Assembly (NCBI GenBank): GCA_014871385.1
Contig: CM026431.1
Span: 3,078,604-3,142,603, forward strand
Direction of reading: 5' to 3'
Source: Ceratodon purpureus
Taxonomy: Eukaryota; Streptophyta; Bryopsida; Pseudoditrichales; Ditrichaceae
Length of the DNA: 64,000 bases
The notes below the pieces were generated by a model. The model had not been told where the DNA came from and searched no databases. It saw only the letters and a list, made by a program, of their open reading frames with translations. The position numbers and the translations under genes were made by a program. This document shows, piece by piece, positions 47,128 through 58,910 of the stretch. Position 1 is the first letter of the stretch; every line of letters begins with the position of its first letter.

Positions 47128-47706
47128 TCACATTTGTCTACCTCTTTTGCTCGTTTTGATGATCTGCGTTTCCCCATCTTGCTTGTCTGGCCACACTGAT
47201 CTAACAATGTCAGTGAACTCTTCTTCAAAAGCTTTCTGTTCTACCCAATCTAGGGGATGTGCAACTTGTCTATAGAAGTGGTGCCTGTAATTATTTGCTA
47301 CAGGTGATCTGGGCCATGCTCTACTTTTATGACGCACAGGAAGGCTACGCAAGTGAACCGGATCCAACAAGCGGTCTAGATCTTGGACTTGATGTGGCTG
47401 CAAGCTTTGCGTGGCTGCCCAAGCATGCAGCCGCTCCACTGGACCCCCGACAGTGCTCTGCTCCCGACCCCGCTTCACTGCCGTAGGAGAAGTGCCGCAG
47501 GTGCTTGCATCTGCAGGTGCCCCGGTCGAGATGCTGCTGCAGGTGCCCCCGACGCTGTAGGTGGCGGCCGCTGCAGGTGCCTTCGTCGAAACGCAGAGCC
47601 TGCAGGTGCCGTCGTCGTTGGTGGATGGTGCCGCTGCAGGTGCCTTCGCCGAAACGCAGGTGCAGGTGCCCCCGGCACTTCGACGGTGCCGCTCCCGAGG
47701 CTGCAC
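47128..47706 (-). CDS. Possible 5' exon or second frame of the piggyBac element
   Basis: A 192-codon open frame inside the element, upstream of the transposase. Its first half is four imperfect repeats of GTC-CVSAKAPAAA type, from a GC-rich minisatellite. Its second half (HPLDWVEQKAFEEEFTDIVR, then IIKTSKRGR) looks like real protein. It ends near a potential donor (AAAGAG|GTAGAC). A good acceptor (TATCTATGCAG) directly precedes the ATG at 47,043, but the phases I tried do not join cleanly. It may be a leader exon, an accessory protein or an open frame by chance. Confidence 0.35.
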   Translation of the reverse strand: MQPRERHRRSAGGTCTCVSAKAPAAAPSTNDDGTCRLCVSTKAPAAAATYSVGGTCSSISTGAPADASTCGTSPTAVKRGREQSTVGGPVERLHAWAATQSLQPHQVQDLDRLLDPVHLRSLPVRHKSRAWPRSPVANNYRHHFYRQVAHPLDWVEQKAFEEEFTDIVRSVWPDKQDGETQIIKTSKRGRQM

Positions 47707-49325
47707 ATCCCACTCATCGTCAATATTGTCTAGCTCTGCAGGTACACCAACAACTCAACAACTAGCTCTCTGCAACTAGCTCTCAGCCACTCAGTTGCAG
47801 CAAGTTTTCTCCCACTACTTCTTCACTTGTAAGTCACAGCGGCATATTCACTTCTAGGTCGCTCAGTCAATCAGTCCCGAACAACTCAGTCAATCAGCTT
47901 ACGGTGGATCTCACGTTGATTCTGTGCAGATTGTTGTTTTTACCCTAAACCTGCTCAGCTGCTATAAATCTCTCATGGCTATGTCGAAATTAGTCACTGT
48001 CATGACTATAATCCTCACCGTTTAGACTCTGACCCTTTAGACTCCGACCTTCGACCTTTGAATTCTCATGAACTCCTAGCTCTTGGTTTTCTGCGTTCTG
48101 CACAGAACTGAAGTAAACAGAGTCACTCACATACTGAGCCGTTGCAATCAGCTGCATGCAATGGCCTCGCCTCTCCAAGCTGAAATTAGTCACTCACAAA
48201 CTGATCAATTTCACTCAGCTGCATGCAATGGCCTCGCCCCTCTAAGCTCTCCCGTTCAGAAACTCAAAAATCCCTCACTCATGCCGTTGCCCTCCCTGTT
48301 GCTCATTCTAATGACTACTACAGACTCTGATTGATTTTGCAAAGGGAGTGCATGCTTTCCATCTCTGTAGAACTACTTTCACAACTTGACTGTTTGAAAT
48401 TTCGAACCATGAATGTGTAGCACCCTTGAATTTTAGAACGTTTGATTACTGTGTAATTAGAGTAACGGAATTTGTAATTAGGAGGTAGTTGGCCTACTAC
48501 TGTCATGGGATTGTCAAGAATCATGGGTTAGTGCTAAACCCCTCCCTAAACCCCCTGCCCCTCCTCAATCTCCCCACATGACCGCCCACGCTGCCCACTG
48601 TTGGGCCTCTTCCTCTCATTGGTTTACAGCATAGCCCGTTCTGCCCGTTTTGGATCCAAAATCAAAAAAAATTCTACAGACTACAGAAAATGGAATTTAG
48701 GGTTGAAATTTTTACCACACCTAGTTCATCCAATTGCCCACTCTCACTAAAAATTTTGACTTCAAATTCGCATTTTTACCCACTAAACGAAGATGCCCAA
48801 AACAGCAAAAACCCATTTTGGCTTTCCTGGATTTTTAGGGGTTAAGAAAATGACCACAGTGATTTTTTTTTCCACTTATAATTAATAAAGAAATATGAAG
48901 AAAAATAAAAATAAAAGATGGAATTCAAGATTTATTTTATTCTTATGAAAGAATCGCAAAGTAAATTTGATAAAATAAATAAATTATCTTTAATGTTGTT
49001 TTTTGTTTTTAGGTGGTAATGTATATTCTTTAGTTTAAATGTTCTGTGTAAAATGTTAGTTCTTACATCTTTTTATTTTAAAAAATAAACTGGATAAGTA
49101 TATTGAGGATAAATAAATTTTGAGCTGAAAAAATTTTGAATTGTTGTATGGAGATTACATGGATTAACATTAGTGTAATTGTATATATAATGACATTATA
49201 TATCCACACAATTGAAAAAAATTTGAATTGTTGTATGGAGTAACATTAGTGTAATGTCAATGATTGTCAAAAGGTTTATTAATGAAGCATGATAAGGTTG
49301 TGGAACGTAACCAACTTTTAATAGC

Positions 49326-50153
49326 CAATGAACATTATCTTCTTGTGCATATTTTAATGAAAAAAAATTTGGCCTTTTTATAAAATTTTGACTTGATCAT
49401 TTTGCTTGACCCAAAATTTGCTCCAAAAGCCAAACTCTTGGCGCCATAATTTTCGTAAAATGTTGCCACGCGTGTTTTTTTGGAAGCAACATTTTTTAGA
49501 CTTGAGCCTCTATTGTTAAGGTTGACAAAAGGATCTTTGTGCACATCTGTAATTTCATTAGAGTTATTTGTAAAAGGCATATTGTCTTTTGTCCTTCTCT
49601 TTGAATGAACCAAAGTTGATACCATTCTTTCTCGGAATTTTGGTCTCACCCCTCTACTCAATTCTTCTCCCTCCATCCAAACTTTTATAAATAAAAATTT
49701 CAATTTATCTAGTATTCTATTGTGAGTCTAGAGCGAGATCATGCCCATCCTATTCTTTCCAAATTACAAGTCAAAACTGAGGTTTAGAAAGACTTTACAA
49801 CCAAGGTAAAAAGGAGCATTTCCGTGGGTAATCAATATCCGTGCCCTATGATTACTCCAAAAAACAACATACCGCCACCCAAATTCCATCATTAAATTTT
49901 GACTTTTTGATTTTTTCGAGGAGAATCTTGCACACTTATAATGTCTTCATTGAATTTTACTAAAGGCAGAATAGGAATACTCTCCTCATCCTTACAGTGG
50001 TCTACAAGTCCTACTTTCAAAATTACCTAAAAAATTCAGTTTTTTCTCAAAAAAATATTTGAAAACTATATTTTAGAAGAGGACCCAATGATTTCAAAGC
50101 GACATTTTTTTCTCAACAGATTCTACCTTGGAAAACATGCATGCCCAGATGCT
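49326..50153. other. Spacer upstream of CTC1
   Basis: Contains a 122-codon minus-strand frame (49,335-49,703) rich in K, S and F, with no recognised domain. It borders the end of the AT-rich repeat and may be part of it. Nothing else stands out. Confidence 0.4.
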
Positions 50154-50286
50154 TATACTCACGGAAATACACCATACTCACGGGAATACCCTATACTCAC
50201 GGAAATACACTATACTCACAGAAATACACTATACTCACGGAAATACACTATACTCACGGAAATACACTATACACACGGAGATACCC
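50154..50286. repeat. 19-bp minisatellite, seven units
   Basis: Seven head-to-tail copies of TATACTCACGGAAATACAC with few changes fill exactly 133 bp. All three forward frames stay open through it, which explains several spurious peptides. It lies about 270 bp upstream of the CTC1 start, so in its promoter or leader. Confidence 0.9.
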
Positions 50287-50517
50287 CACTCTACCTTCGT
50301 ACCCGTGCAAAAGGAACAGCAAGTCGAAGAAGACATGAATCTTCGTCACGAAGCTACAAGTTCCAAATGGCGTCGAAATTCTGAAACCTTGACTGCCCCC
50401 CAAATGCACAACCGAGCTCAATCTCGCACAATGCAGCGCCATGGCTAGGGTTTCGATTGCGCCATTTGCAGGGCTTCAACGCCCGGGATGCGTGATGGCG
50501 GACAACACTTGACACCA

Positions 50518-50640
50518 ATGCTGCTGCTGCTGCTGCTGGATCGGGGGGGACTCACTCATGGTGTCGTTGCGGGAGCTTCTGCGGGCCGGGGTTGGCTGCT
50601 CCTCGTCGTCGTGGGGGGGTTCTCGGGGTGGTACGACTAG
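50518..50640 (+). promoter_or_regulatory. Upstream reading frame overlapping the CTC1 start
   Basis: An ATG at 50,518 followed by six CTG codons opens a 40-codon frame. It is out of phase with CTC1 and ends at TAG 50,638-50,640, past the CTC1 ATG at 50,558. If the transcript begins upstream of 50,518, scanning ribosomes would meet this start first, so it could lower CTC1 translation. This is inference from position only. Confidence 0.4.
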
Positions 50641-53600
50641 GAGCATCGAGACGGGCGATGAGGCGCAGGAGGATTCGCGCAAGCGGAAGGGGAAGGCGGT
50701 GGAGGGGGGTGGTGGCGAGGGGAAGAAGCGCAAGGGGGAGTTGGCGGTGTTGGTGGGGCGGCTCTTGCTTTGGAACCGGGATGTGAGTTCGCATCCGGGG
50801 AGCGGGTCTAATTCGTTGGACTGCCTGGCGTTCTGCGATGGATCGGGCGCTGTTTGCTGCTCCGTGAAGGGGCTTGATGTTGGATTGATCGGGCAGGATG
50901 TTCAGGTTTGGCTCGATTCCAGCTCTGTGCTTGTTGGTTGAAATTCTTGCTCATTAAAAATTCTGTGAGCAAGCATTACTTATTTCACTGGTTATCGGAT
51001 TAGCGCAAGGTAGCTGGAGGGCTTGTTTAGGTATGGGTGAAGTTTTAGTACTAAAATGTAATAATATGATATTCTAATAAGTTTTGTTTTCCAAGCTTAT
51101 TTCATTTTTTCCCCGCGCCAAGTATGGCTATGAATGCAAGGCTTCAAAATTAATTCTTATATTGGATTCATATTTCTTCTCAAAGTGCACTATTCCAGCA
51201 AAGTGGTGCCAAAACGGGTATCCAAAGTTTCAACGTCGATGATCTTTGTGATGAGACATTAAATGCAGTTTGCTTCTAGGAATCATCCGTGAATTTGCAA
51301 GGAAGGAGCAATGTTTGAAACTCAGTGATAGCGCATTAGATAGTTGCACACAAGTAATCACACGTTGTGTTGTTGGTTGTCTGATGCCTGAGATTTTGAT
51401 TGGAATGGTTCAGGTTAATTCATGGACATTCGTACCAGGGGCTAAGCATTGGGACAAAGTCTGTAATGCGGAAGATTCGGATACAGTTCGTCGGTTTAAG
51501 AGGACAGAATGTAAGAGAAATGGCAAGTTGCAAGAGATTCCCGGGAATGAGCCTCAGGGTTCGGAGTGCGGTGGCTGCCTTGAAATCCATAGCCTGAAGG
51601 TGCTGGAGAAGCGTTCTGTACCGGCTGCCCAGGTTCGTCTCAATTTTTTGGGGTTCAGCTTAGATTGAAGTTTTGTGCTTGTAAACGATTCCAGGGTTTT
51701 GGCATTTACATTTTAATACTCTGTTGTGCAGGTGCCGGATTTTCCTTCTTTGTGTCTCAGTCCTGCCGCTGCTAATGCTCGCGGCGTGTTAGAGAGTCCG
51801 TTGGAGAAGATCGCTAAAAGTAAGCCCCGTCTGAGGGTTTGGGGTTGCCTGCATTGTATGAGCCCACCCTTCGTAATACCTGCCAAAACCTCCTTACAAC
51901 ATGCACCAGATGCTGCAGATGGGAGTACCTTATCTGGGCAAGGTGCTCAGAAAACTCTCTTTAAAGACAAGAGTGGCCCCAGAGTTCAGTCGGACAGCCA
52001 GAGTATGCTGGGATTTTTGGTAGACCTTCGTTCCTGCTGTCACGGCACTTTGTCTTGTTGTCAATTTTCTGAGCAGAAGGCCGTTGATGTAGGTGAGGAT
52101 GGTACTGCTGCTATTTACTTCTCAGGCGCTGTAGCTTCTTGGCGTCCTCTATTGGGGGAGATGCTTGGAGACTGTATTGTTATCAGTGGATTGCGTAGAA
52201 AAATGATCCGGCTAGGTCCTGAGAAGAAAGAGTTCTGTATCTACGTTGCAACTCGGACAAGCCTAGTGTTGCGTATCGGTCCTCCAGTGGTAGAACCTAA
52301 CCCAAAGACGGAGGGAGCAGTTGAATTCTGCAAGAATGTCAGCAGTAGTGTACTTCAAAACCAACCCAGGGATCAATCTCGACATTTAAAAGACCTTGAT
52401 GGTTTATATGATGCGTCAAGCTCAAACGATCTCAGGATTCAAATGCAACCAAGAATAGTACCTAATGGCGAGGCGTTGAAGAAAGCTGGACAAGGTAGTG
52501 AGCTTTAGGCGTGAGCTTTCAAATGGTGCAGAGCTATCAGTCGTCGAGTGCATAGTCCTTTCTGAGAAATTGAACCACATATGTCTACTATTTAGCAAGT
52601 TTGCTACTGTTCCGTGACATCAATGCCGGAGTGTAAATAATGACCAAGAATATAGCCAACGCTGGTTCTTCTCTTGTATCACTTGAAACATGGCGTATCA
52701 AGTAAGTACCATATAGCTGTCTGGTTATCATTTCACTGTCCTTTGTAAAGTCTTTGCCTGAGAGGAAATAATATGCTTGTGTAGGCCTTCGATCATACGT
52801 GGGAAAAGTAACAAGCATCTTAATGGAGGATCAACTTTTGGAGCTCGATGACAAAGTGTTGCTCCTCCTAACGCATTATAAACATACTCTAGTTCACGGG
52901 CTTCGAGTGGGGGCTCTGGTAAGTTTGTGAAACAGTTCTTGCTCTTCAATTTCACATTTTTCTGGATTCTGAGTCCTATGTGACAAACATACTCACTATC
53001 TGCAAGAATATTCAGGTTGCAATAAGGCATGCCCACATTATGACTCTGAAAACTATCTCCGAGAAAGTTCTGGTCCTGGGAGCTTGCGTAAGGTCCCATG
53101 TGTGGGTTGTCCTTCATTCCGTTTGGAATGCAGGGTAAGCTATAACTTCTTTCCGAAATTTTTATTTGTTTTGATTGATCTTAATCTAGCCTTTTCAAGA
53201 ACAACGATGTAGATCTTGCAGAAATCCCTTCGGGAAATTAGTGGTCATATCACAATCACTACGACTTCCTCAACATGTATTTTTTTATAAAAAGTTGGTT
53301 AGATTATGTGCAAATAAAGACAAACGATGTCAGAATTTATCCAAGCATGTGGTCTGCTTTATTCATACACCATCAGGGAGTATTCAGATTATGGTATCTG
53401 TTCTTGAAACGTAATATGAACTATGCTATTGTAAAATAGGTTAATTGTTTTCGGATTGCTACTGCTGCTATTTTTCAGGTCACGAATTACACAAGCCTCC
53501 CAGAGCCGATTGTATAAATATATCGGGAGCCTCCCATTCGCTTGGGCCTTCTGGTAATACGGATTTTCATCTAAATTTTTACGAAGTTCATTTGCCATGT

Positions 53601-56600
53601 AGCAGACTAATTCTTTTCTTGACCATAAAGTAACGACAATTGTTTGCATCTTTCCTGCAGGGTCATACATGTGATCACCAGCTTAGGGTGCAAATTCAAA
53701 GGAGTGTACTCCGACAAGGAACTACTAGGTTCTCTGAAGGTATGGCACAACGAGTCTTCCTGTCCTCACTTGAAATTTGTGTTTCAGCACCTAGATAGAG
53801 ACAGTTTGGATTCATTAATCTTTGTCGTATCGATACTTTGCCCGTATTTCTTTGTACCTGAATGTTGTGATTGCTTTACATTCGTGTGAATTGTTATGTC
53901 AATGCTTTTTGACTTTGAGATTAAGAGTATGCAAATTCTGAAGTTTCTTATGCATATGTGCAAGATAATAGCATGCCGGTCTCATACGGAAAGTTTTACC
54001 ATCAATGATGGGCACACCTGCCACTCTTCATCGAGTAAGTATATTGCTCTTCGACGATTAATTGTTCCTGATAAGGTTCAATCTTGAGAATCTTGAAAAT
54101 GTATGGATACACAATGGTAGGCGACAATTGACAATCGATTATAGATTATGTTTTAGAGTTATAATCAAATAAGAATATGTATTTTGGTCTAAGTCTCTCA
54201 CCTTGGTCAGGGCACAGGATGCATTCAAGGAGTTTCTATTGCACGAACAGTTTTGTCTATTAGGAGACACTTCGGCATCAGAATTCTTGACTAAGGTACG
54301 CTTCAGTCACTAGCCGGTATTAGAGGTGGTATTTACAATTTACAGCGATGTACTTTGAAATTGAGTTTCAATTTATTTTATCACGGAGTGTGATCAAGGA
54401 GAAGGTGAAGAGCTCAAATGTCGGGTAGGAGTATTGCTGTCCATTCCTCGCAGACAGATTGCTGAACTCTGAATGGAACAGGAGTTGTTTACCCAGAATG
54501 GTAGTCGCCTATTACCAACCTTCACCTGGGGGGAAGGCTGATCCATATCATTAACGTATTAACAATTGTACAATTGTAGTTGCATGAAGCGCTATTTTGA
54601 CAGAATTTCCATCATTGTCGTGCAGGTTCCACCTATATCAAACTTTTGTAATCATGTCGAGGTGTTATGGGTCGATCCTTCCTCATCAATTTGGCATGAA
54701 GGATTTATAAAAGCTGACAACTGGGAGCCAGGAACTAGGTTCTGCAAGCCCTTCGATTCACAGACCTCGCGCTTCGTTCGCAATATAATATCTGGTGCAA
54801 AACTGGGTGTTTTGCTTTTAGGCTCTTTGAAGGTAAGCCTCCGGAATCAATAAGGACTTTTAACCCAATAGTATGGTCATTCAAGATCTCGACTGTTAGG
54901 CGAGGGTGTGTTTCGTGGTAGCAAAGAAAGGGCAAATATCAAATACCAAACAGTGTGAGGGTCTTTGGATGACCTTGTTATAGCAGTATTTATTTCACTG
55001 ACGTTTATTTTCGTCCGCAATTGCTTTCTTCTCCTGTTCAGGTATGTCAATCCACAGGAAAGCTCCAGCTGGTTGATGCTACGGGAGCATTTGATGTAGT
55101 TGTCCCAGACCTCCGCTCTCTTTCAAATCTACATGCCGTTTATCAGGTTCCTATCACAACTGCCAATTTCACGTCGTGTTACTAGCTCCACAATCTGTTC
55201 ATGTTGTCTTTGAGTGGCATAAGATCGTTGGAATTGTCGAGTATAGTCTCTGTGCACCTTTTTCTCAATTTGCCGAGTTTATGCTCTTCGGCCCTGTCTT
55301 CGTCTCTTCTGTTTGTGTAATCATCATCATCATCATCTCCGAGGTCGTCTCTTGTTGCAGAATCTGTCACTTGAAGATTGCCTTTCTGACGTTGTTTAAT
55401 GGTATAATTTTCTTGCATCAGATTGCTAAGTATAAGCTGGTGATGGAAGGAGAATACAAAGCTCAAGATGTATCTGCGGCTGGGAAGAACAATAATTTAC
55501 CTTCATCACTTTCATGGTCCAACATACTGAAAGGATCGATACTTGAGAACAGAAAACCTGGCTCGCTTTCCTACTATGTGAAATTTTATCTTCGACATGC
55601 AAAGCGACTAGAAGGCTTAACTTGGCCTTCACAACTTCAAAGCTACGAATCTGAAGCAGCCATCGGTTTTCTTAGCACAAGTGATATGAAGAATGATCCA
55701 GCAGATGCCTGGAAGGGAAAAGAGTTCAATATTGCACTCATCACACATAGATATCCAGCCAGACTTAAGGTATTTATTTTTGTCTTTTTTTCTGAATCCT
55801 TGATGCATATACTTCGGGTTTGTTAAAGGGAAAAGATTTGCTGATAACCTGTGTTTTTGTACATTGTGTCTGCAGTACTCTCTAGATAAGGAAAAGCAAT
55901 GGGCATTTGATGTTGAAGTTGTACTCCTTCCCTACAACCTTTTAATTCATCAAGATAATGACGTACGCAGCACCACTCTTATCCCTCCTCTGCAAGACTT
56001 CGACTTCAGTTCGAGGAGAGTGGAAGCAGCGATGGATAGTCCAGACGTTTTCGCAACACATCAGCCACACAGACTTGAGCAACTGGGAAGCATCAATACA
56101 CATGCATCCGGTTCAAATTTCGCTAATTCTGGGTGTCTTATAGGCTGCTCCGTGTGTTGTCTGGTTAAACAGCGGTGCGGGCTCAAGAAAGTTTCTGTTC
56201 AGTCCTGCTGCACGTTGTCCGCGTCACTGGTGACGAGAGGTTGCTCTGTTAGAGCACCCATCTCAGGCTCATACTGTGCCACTAAGGAAGAGCATTGGGC
56301 TAGGCTGTCAGATTCTGAATTGCAGAAAATTGTACTAGCATTCAACTGGAGATCCATCGAATTCAGTCAGGTATTAATGTTCACAAGTAAAACCCTACTG
56401 TTGGAACAATGTTGTGCATTGTGATGTGCGCTGATTGGTGTGCTATTATTTATTCGTATACTCCTGTTGTTCTTACAGGTGTGCAATACAGGGGATTGGT
56501 GTTTGCTGCCTAGTTTGGGAGACAAAGTTTTACCATTCAACTCTTCAGAATTGAGTTTTTCACTTGAAAGGGTGGAGATTGACGCCAAACAACCCCTCAT

Positions 56601-58910
56601 CAGCCTTGAGTGGAAATATGCTGTCGATTTTCCAGTGTCTCAAGCAGACAAGAAAACCCTGGAGCAGGTGGCTTCGTCGCGCAGGGCAACGAACTCACCC
56701 TATATTTCACTTGATTTGTCCGAGTCAAACATGGAATTGGCAGAATATGCTTCTGAAAGTGAAGAAGATACACGCAAGCTCAATTTGAGAAGATGTTCTA
56801 CTGGTGACACCGACGAGATGAATGAAAGGACTCTGAGTTCTAAGCCACAACTTGTGGATGTTGTATTAACTCTCCCTAACGCCGTGGGGGATGAATTCCG
56901 GGATTGGTTATCTTCCTTGAAAAGAAGACTGATTCCCGAAACGCTAAGCGTCAGTGAGGTCCTTCGACTCACTACTCATCCCGCCACGATTTCATCCTTG
57001 CAAGGAGAGGTAGTGTCCATCCTGGGCAAACTTGAAGCAGTAGAGTGTACTAATGATTCTATTTCAACTGGCGATGACGGCGTGAAAGAGCCAACGTGTC
57101 CGAGATTCTCAGCCCGTGCACAGCGACAGACAACACTCTTTCAGCTTCGGGACCTGTGTACAAAACAACTGGTAAGCACAAGCTCTTGCATCAACTCAAC
57201 CCATTTCGGAATTAAGCTGATATATTTCTGTTACTTTCTGGTAAATGACTGGTTTCATTAACTTTCGACTTTGAAAATCGCAGATCCGAATTCAATTCAA
57301 CTTTGATAGGTATGTACGACCATTCGGATTTGGGCCTGGCGCTGTGGCATGCTTCCGAAGAATCCTCTTACGAAGGTTAGCAGTTACTTCTGCACTTCTT
57401 TGGAAACAAGATTGAAACTCAAATCTGGTTTTTAAAAATTCGTGTTCTCTACATTTTCTTAATGCAAACATTTCGGAATATCGTGGCTTGTACAGGGACG
57501 TGAATCTACTTGTCGGTGTTCCTACTACAGACGTGCTTATTGAAAGTGTAGAGGAAAGACTTCACGTCTTATCGCACAAAAACGACCTGCTGAGTTTAGA
57601 TAACTTGCCACCTCAGAACCAAGAGGACTGCGCAGAGAATGCTAATGTTGTAGATCTTCTGAATGATTTGATTTGCGAATTGGAGCCGAGAAAGAAGTGC
57701 CTCAAGGTTCACTGCAGGGTAAGCGTCTACTAATCTATGCAGTATGCATTCACCGAGTAATCATTCGCTTCGATTCCAAGGCTGTACTTCTGTTGACGAT
57801 TGCTCAAGTCTCTAATCTCCATCTCACTAATTCCAGGCACTCATTTTTGTTCTCACTAATTCCAGGCACTCATTTTTGTTGGCATATTTCAGGTTGTATC
57901 GGTGCAAGAACTAGAGTTGGAGTGGCGGATTTCTGGGCCTCTTTCACAGGGAAACGTTTCTGCAGATACACTATCTGTGCGGGACGATAAAGTTCGGGAT
58001 ATTGCAGTTAAATGGGGCTGCTTTATAATAGGTCAGAGATTTTTCAAAGAGATGTATCTGCTCAAATGAGTCTTGAGCTTTGGAAGTGCACTTCGTGTCG
58101 TTAATCGTAGTCCTCAATTAGATTTCCAAGTCGTTTTGTTTAGCACTGCAAGGTACAAAATTCGACATATAGACCACTAGCATGCAAATATGTAGGTAAA
58201 AAATCTCTGAATCCCACTTCTTGTTGTTTTTGTAGATGATGGATCTGCAGTAGCTGAGTGCTGGGCAAATGGTGATATGGCAGCCAAGTTGCTCGGACTT
58301 TACGGATCAGCAGGAGATGTGTCGACTTTTTGTCCATCAATGATCGCATTAGCTCAGCTTTCTTCTGACCCCAGTGAGAACCAAGCTGGTTTAGGAGAAT
58401 CGTTGCTTCAAGTTCTTAGATCTGTGGTGCGTAGACACAAACGAGTATGCGTGCATGGAGAACTGCCACAAGGAGACACGGGGACCACTTCTTGGGTGAT
58501 AAAGGGTGTTGACGGTGACCTTGAAGAAAGCGAGGCCATGATTTTGAGATTCGTCCTGGAACAAGCATGTCAACGGGGTCCTAAAGTGAGTAATTGCTGG
58601 GGCTCACGTTCTTGTTACGGCTATGCTGTCAAGTGTTGAAGCTGGAGTGGCATACACTGAATGGCTGACACTGTGTGCTTTGTTCGATGTGCAGGTCGTG
58701 CACTGTACTAATATTTCTGAGGAAGATTCCATTTCAAAATTCGGTGAAGAGTACCACCGAGGGCAAACATTGCCTTCAGCTTCAACAACTGGTAACAGTA
58801 AAACCTGGCAAAATCTGACCTGGAATAGGACGCAACTCTTTGCTACCAAAGTGGAAGTATTAAACACCTGGGCTGGGCTCCAACAGTTGGCCAGTAGTTT
58901 TGGTTTATGA
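50558..58910 (+). CDS. CTC1: CTC1, telomere-capping CST complex subunit (18 coding exons)
   Basis: CST (CTC1-STN1-TEN1) binds single-stranded telomeric DNA in the nucleus and helps finish the lagging strand. Exons fitted by eye, all GT-AG: 50,558-50,905; 51,414-51,632; 51,732-52,494; 52,785-52,918; 53,016-53,134; 53,479-53,553; 53,661-53,739; 54,218-54,295; 54,626-54,832; 55,042-55,146; 55,422-55,769; 55,876-56,370; 56,479-57,171; 57,284-57,375; 57,496-57,718; 57,893-58,031; 58,236-58,585; 58,695-58,910. Phases agree throughout, giving about 1,560 residues, against roughly 1,270 in Arabidopsis from memory. Family marks are LDCLAFCDGSGAVCCSV near the start, FKGVYSDKELLGSLK, STGKLQLVDATGAFDVVVPD and, near the end, DDGSAVAECWANGD, all OB-fold-type segments. 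An N-terminal basic patch (RKRKGKAVE, GKKRKG) may be a nuclear signal. An extra small exon between 53,739 and 54,218 cannot be excluded. Confidence 0.85.
57822..57879 (+). repeat. 29-bp tandem duplication in a CTC1 intron
   Basis: Two exact copies of a 29-base unit (TCTCACTAATTCCAGGCACT, then CATTTTTGT) lie just before exon 16. Each contains CTAAT, a good branch-point form, and CCAG, a possible acceptor. The real acceptor TTTCAG at 57,892 follows 13 bp after the second copy. Confidence 0.9.

Larger units (their letters stand above)
42945..48845 (-). mobile_element. piggyBac DNA transposon, apparently complete
   Basis: The element spans 42,949-48,841 (5,893 bp) between TTAA at 42,945-42,948 and TTAA at 48,842-48,845. 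Its ends are a perfect 15-bp inverted repeat, CCCCTAAAAATCCAG and its complement. On the minus strand it carries a piggyBac transposase with all three catalytic aspartates and the C-terminal cysteine-rich domain. The sister repeat at 39.9 kb shows the site before insertion. Intact ends, target duplication and a long open catalytic frame suggest a fairly recent insertion. Confidence 0.9.
41985..49325 (+). repeat. AT-rich repeat, right direct copy, split by piggyBac
   Basis: Left part 41,985-42,948 and right part 48,842-49,325 together match 39,120-40,590. The interruption is exactly the 5.9-kb piggyBac element plus one TTAA duplicate. About 200 bp near 42,110-42,300 is extra relative to the left copy, and part of the right arm is shorter. 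Confidence 0.75.

Noticed and set aside
49440-49447. A GGCGCC half-site outside the island
   Set aside because: Only TTGGCGCCATAA is present, without the second half; a single six-base match is expected by chance.
50154-50290. CRISPR-like array
   Set aside because: The seven 19-bp units are head to tail with no spacers, so it is a minisatellite. The genome is also clearly eukaryotic.
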